Shown piece by piece: positions 35,570 through 38,328 of a stretch of DNA of 38,328 bases (the first letter of the stretch is position 1; every line of letters begins with the position of its first letter). Both the position numbers and the translations under genes were made by a program. The stretch is taken from assembly GCF_030124375.1 (NCBI RefSeq), contig NZ_JASKLS010000023.1:1-38328 (forward strand). Direction: 5' to 3'. The notes under the pieces are model-generated. The model did no database searches. It was not told where the DNA came from and worked only from the letters and a program-made list of their open reading frames with translations. The stretch is from Sinorhizobium sp. 6-70 (lineage in GTDB: Bacteria > Pseudomonadota > Alphaproteobacteria > Rhizobiales > Rhizobiaceae).

Positions 35570-36580
35570 TCAGTTGCTGCCGCCTCCCGCAATGGTCACG
35601 CGCGTGCCTTCGGCAAGGTCAGCGGGGAAGGGGGCGATGACCTGTGTTGTCTCCTCAAGTCCTGAAAGAACCTCGACGCCGCCCGTGCCGCGTATGCCGA
35701 TCTCGATCTCGCGCAAGCGCACGTCGCCGCCCTCGACCACGGCGACCCGGTTGCCGCTGACCGCGCCCGAGGGAAGGATCAATGCGTTCGGCGACTGGCG
35801 CACGATCACGTTGACATCGGTGGACATGCCGATCCTGAGCGGCGTGTCGTCGGGCAGGCGGAAACGGACGCGGTAGGTCTTCGTAACGGGATCGCCCTTC
35901 GGCGTGATGCTGTCGACGACCGCCTCCAGTTCACGGCCGGCAAACGCGTCAGACCGCAACAGCGCCCGCTGGCCTACCTCGACGCGTGGGATGTCCTCCT
36001 CGTTCACCTCGGCCGTGACGATCAGGGGCTTCGGTTCGCCGACCCAGAAGAGCACGGTGCCGAGTTCCGCGACCTCGCCGATCTCGCCGTCCTGGCGCAG
36101 TACCTGCCCGGCGCTCGGCGCGCGCAGCACGTAGCTCGCGAGCCGTGCCTGCTGGGCTGCCACCAATGCCTCCAACTGCGCCACTTCGGTGCGGGCCCTG
36201 TCAACCTCCTGCACGCTGATCGTGTTGCGCGCCGAAAGCGCGAGCTTGCGGCGATATTCCTCCTGCGCCAGCGACAGGCGCGCCTGGAGTTCGCCGCGCG
36301 TGGCGCGCGCCTCGGTGTCGTCGAGGCGGGCGAGCACGTGGTCCTTTTCCACGCGCTCGCCCTCGCAATTGCATTGCTCGACGATCCGCTCGCGCACGGT
36401 GGGCGTGACCTTGGCCCAGATGCGCGGCTCCACGACGCCGCTCGCATAGACGATTTCAGCCGCATCGCCACGCTTCGGCGTCACCACGGTCACGGGCGCC
36501 GGACGAGAGACGTACCAGTAAGCCGCCGCACCTGCCACCGCGGCCATTGCAATACCGATCGCATAACGCTTCAACCGCAC
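35570..36580 (-). CDS. Periplasmic adaptor of ABC exporter (HlyD/MacA family)
   Basis: This 336-residue membrane-fusion protein has an N-terminal anchor (YAIGIAMAAVAGAAAYWYV). A lipoyl domain is split by a helical hairpin (RGELQARLSLAQEEYRRKLA region), and a beta-barrel with a membrane-proximal domain follows. The start is a GTG at 36580 with GGAGAG five bases upstream; an ATG at about 36670 lies further up without a ribosome site and would overlap the operator region. It is the first gene of the three-gene efflux operon and divergent from a TetR regulator. Confidence 0.87.
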   Translation of the reverse strand: MRLKRYAIGIAMAAVAGAAAYWYVSRPAPVTVVTPKRGDAAEIVYASGVVEPRIWAKVTPTVRERIVEQCNCEGERVEKDHVLARLDDTEARATRGELQARLSLAQEEYRRKLALSARNTISVQEVDRARTEVAQLEALVAAQQARLASYVLRAPSAGQVLRQDGEIGEVAELGTVLFWVGEPKPLIVTAEVNEEDIPRVEVGQRALLRSDAFAGRELEAVVDSITPKGDPVTKTYRVRFRLPDDTPLRIGMSTDVNVIVRQSPNALILPSGAVSGNRVAVVEGGDVRLREIEIGIRGTGGVEVLSGLEETTQVIAPFPADLAEGTRVTIAGGGSN

Positions 36581-36693
36581 GAAATCTCTCCACGAAACCC
36601 GATTGCCTGCCCCAGACCGCCTCGATTGAACGCGTAAAGGGCGCAGCGGCTTTGATCTGGAGCATTCCACCTCAAAAAGCAGGAGGCACCCTA

Positions 36694-36723
36694 GTAATAG
36701 ACCGACCGTCGGTCTATTATCAA
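36694..36723 (-). promoter_or_regulatory. Predicted promoter of the efflux operon
   Basis: On the minus strand TTGATA (36723-36718) and TATTAC (36699-36694) are separated by 18 bases. The TetR-type operator fills the spacer and overlaps both hexamers, so binding would block RNA polymerase. Confidence 0.5.
36695..36719. promoter_or_regulatory. Perfect 25-bp palindromic operator for the TetR regulator
   Basis: TAATAGACCGAC (36695-36706) and GTCGGTCTATTA (36708-36719) are exact inverted arms around one central base. Position between the divergent efflux operon and TetR gene, and the size, are typical of a TetR-family operator. Confidence 0.82.
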
Positions 36724-36758
36724 GTCATACTTCCACTGCAGGGTTTCCAGGACGACGC

Positions 36759-37445
36759 ATGACCCGAATTGTAAAATCGCCGGATATTCGAACGAACGAG
36801 CTTATCGATTGCGCGCAGCGTCTCTTCTTCGAACATGGATACGAGAATACCACGGTCAACGACGTCATCCGGGAGGCGGGCCTGTCCAAAGGTGCCTTCT
36901 ACCATTACTTCGCATCCAAGGAGGCGCTGCTGGAGGCGCTTGCGGCGCGGATGGCCCGCCAGAGCCTGGACGAGATGCGGCCGCTTCTCGAGGATCCGTC
37001 GCTCGACGGCGTCGGCCGCCTGAACGCGCTTTTTGCCAACTCGCGGCGCATGAAGGTGGACATGGCTCCGCAATTGAAGAACACGTACAATGCGCTTTTC
37101 AAACCTGAAAACACCGTGCTTTATCATCGCATCGACGAGGCGCTGACCGAGGTCACCCTGCCGTTCATGACGGAAATCCTGAGGCGGGGCCAGGAGGAGG
37201 GAAGCCTCGATGCACCCGATCCCGAGGCAATGGCACTCATGCTGCTCAATCTGAGGCTCGGTGTCGCGAAGGTCATGTATCGCGCCCTGCAGCAGGCGGA
37301 AGCCGGCGACGTCGAGAGCGCCGCGGCCATGCTCGATAGCTGGATGCAGAGCTATGGTCTGGCTGTGGAGCGGGTTCTGAAACTCCCGGAAGGATCGATC
37401 CAGGTTACGGAACCGGGCTTTGCCCGTGCGTTTCTTGCGGCTTAG
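36759..37445 (+). CDS. TetR/AcrR-family regulator of the efflux operon
   Basis: This 228-residue repressor has a TetR helix-turn-helix at about residues 31-52 (TTVNDVIREAGLSKGAFYHY), followed by FASKEALLEAL. The C-terminal ligand-binding domain is all helical. The ATG at 36759 is preceded by AGGA. It lies divergent from the MacAB-like efflux operon with a perfect palindrome between them, so it most likely represses the pump, and itself, until a transported compound binds. It converges with the RES toxin gene (nine bases between stops). Confidence 0.9.
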   Translation: MTRIVKSPDIRTNELIDCAQRLFFEHGYENTTVNDVIREAGLSKGAFYHYFASKEALLEALAARMARQSLDEMRPLLEDPSLDGVGRLNALFANSRRMKVDMAPQLKNTYNALFKPENTVLYHRIDEALTEVTLPFMTEILRRGQEEGSLDAPDPEAMALMLLNLRLGVAKVMYRALQQAEAGDVESAAAMLDSWMQSYGLAVERVLKLPEGSIQVTEPGFARAFLAA

Positions 37446-37454
37446 TCCCGTATA

Positions 37455-38144
37455 TCAACCCTCGCTCAAAACCCTCGGCATTGGCGAGCCGGTCCATTCG
37501 AAGGTGATCGTGCGGCCCTGGCGGATGTTCTGGATGACCGAGGGGCGGAACACGGCAAGGCATTCGCCTTCTGGATGGCGGGCCGAGGGGTAGATCACGC
37601 CATTGCCGCCCTTGGCGAGGATGGTGCCGGCGAGTGCCTGGCCGGCCGGATAGGCGATCACCGGATCCAGATCGAGATAGGCCGCGCCCCTCTCGCCGCG
37701 CACGTCATGGAAGCGGCAGAGGAAGCCGGCGATCAGTTCGCGATAGTGGCCGATGTCGTGGAAATTGCCGGCGTCGCGCAGCGCCCGCGTGCGGTGGAAG
37801 ACGATTTCCGCCTGGCAGGTCTCGCTCGCCAGCGTCCCGAAAGCGCAGTACCAGGCGCCGCGCTCCTCGCCATTGAAGCGGTTGCCCGGCGGGCGGGCAT
37901 GGCAGAAGGCGGCGTTGATCAGCGACCAGCCATAGCCGAAGGATTCATTCAAGAGTTCGGCCGGGCTGACGCCGGACGGCAGCGCAATCGGGCTCAGCCG
38001 CGCCGAGGTCTGCGCCTCCAGCCGGTTGAGGATCTCCAGCTCGTCGTCGTTGTCACAGAGGGGTTTTACCGCCGGCTCTGTGATGTAGGCCGTCGAGATC
38101 AGCCGGACGGTGGCGGGATCGGTGAAGTCGATCTCGGGGATCAT
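37455..38144 (-). CDS. RES-domain NAD-degrading toxin
   Basis: This 229-residue protein belongs to the RES family, named for conserved Arg, Glu and Ser. Plausible matches are Arg in NRFNGEERGAWYCA, Glu in CQAEIVFHRT and Ser in VIYPSARH. Characterised members (for example MbcT and ParT) degrade or modify NAD or related molecules, stopping growth when not neutralised. The ATG at 38144 overlaps the stop of the upstream antitoxin-like gene by four bases (ATGA), typical of toxin-antitoxin operons; a longer frame to 38270 would overlap that gene and is rejected. Confidence 0.87.
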   Translation of the reverse strand: MIPEIDFTDPATVRLISTAYITEPAVKPLCDNDDELEILNRLEAQTSARLSPIALPSGVSPAELLNESFGYGWSLINAAFCHARPPGNRFNGEERGAWYCAFGTLASETCQAEIVFHRTRALRDAGNFHDIGHYRELIAGFLCRFHDVRGERGAAYLDLDPVIAYPAGQALAGTILAKGGNGVIYPSARHPEGECLAVFRPSVIQNIRQGRTITFEWTGSPMPRVLSEG

Positions 38145-38328
38145 AAACCACCGCGCAGGCCGTCGAGGTAGCGGCGGACGCGGAGCATCGCGGGGATGCC
38201 GCCCTCGATCATCGTGGCGACCGGGGTCTTGCCATTGAAGACCGGGCCGGTATTGGCCGATTTCGGCCACTCATAGGTGAGGGGGCCGTTGAAGAAGAGG
38301 CGCAGTCCCTTGAAGATGCCGACGATCA
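38141..38328 (-). CDS. Xre/MbcA/ParS-type antitoxin, C-terminal part only
   Basis: Read on the minus strand from the right edge, 61 codons end in TGA at 38143-38141. The visible end contains FNGPLTYEWPKSANTGPVFN, then GKTPVATMIEGGIPAMLRVR and RYLDGLRGG. This matches the toxin-binding domain of MbcA/ParS/Xre antitoxins (DUF2384), where the helical end and the C-terminal tail block the RES active site. The start, and any DNA-binding domain, lie outside the window. The stop overlaps the toxin start, so the antitoxin is made first. Confidence 0.83.
   Translation of the reverse strand, partial: IVGIFKGLRLFFNGPLTYEWPKSANTGPVFNGKTPVATMIEGGIPAMLRVRRYLDGLRGGL

Overview
The window is GC-rich, compact chromosomal DNA of an alphaproteobacterium, most probably a Rhizobiaceae member close to Sinorhizobium/Ensifer. 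Pointers are a rhizobial-looking ilvC product, an MntR of the long proteobacterial type, a full RIME1-like intergenic mosaic element (1310-1410) with a partial copy (8440-8485), a DUF982 protein, and the general gene style. No rRNA, tRNA, CRISPR array, insertion sequence or prophage is visible.

Layout. Positions 1-3400 hold envelope or secreted proteins: the start of a secreted Gly-rich (GGGGDN)n repeat protein running off the left edge, a transglutaminase-like cysteine peptidase, a small NlpC/P60-like exported hydrolase and an SGNH hydrolase. A MacA/MacB-type efflux pair follows on the minus strand (3515-6729), then a divergent isochorismatase-family hydrolase/LysR pair (6875-8423). Positions 8490-11471 hold mntR divergent from a two-gene operon: a Tat-exported two-domain multicopper oxidase, and a ZIP transporter with an extra N-terminal extracytoplasmic domain. 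Two sites closely resembling MntR boxes lie between them. Next come a TetR regulator, ilvC with a structured 3' region and terminator, a TSUP permease, a small secreted protein and an aldo/keto reductase.

Positions 16183-22181 form a carbohydrate locus: a 2-hydroxyacid dehydrogenase divergent from a LacI regulator, followed by an AlsB-like binding protein, permease, single-domain ATPase and a ketose 3-epimerase-type TIM barrel. Matching TAAATCGATTTA-type operators sit in the LacI promoter region and at the 5' end of the transport operon. The stretch 22400-27037 is a mix of small proteins (DUF982, CBS-BON, orphan glycine-betaine-type binding protein overlapping an L,D-transpeptidase, lipoprotein, DUF4239 membrane protein, and a 33-residue membrane peptide). 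Then come a methyltransferase, a threonine-dehydratase-family enzyme divergent from a PLP aminotransferase, a SnoaL-like protein and an OafA-type acyltransferase.

The right end has a second, split MacAB-like efflux operon (33626-36580) divergent from a TetR regulator, with a perfect 25-bp palindrome covering the presumed pump promoter. Last is a RES-type toxin whose start overlaps the end of an Xre/MbcA/ParS-type antitoxin truncated by the window edge.

The best candidate for an underdescribed system is the MntR-linked oxidase plus ZIP transporter module. The sequence itself makes a concrete regulatory prediction: manganese-responsive control of a copper oxidase paired with a metal permease.
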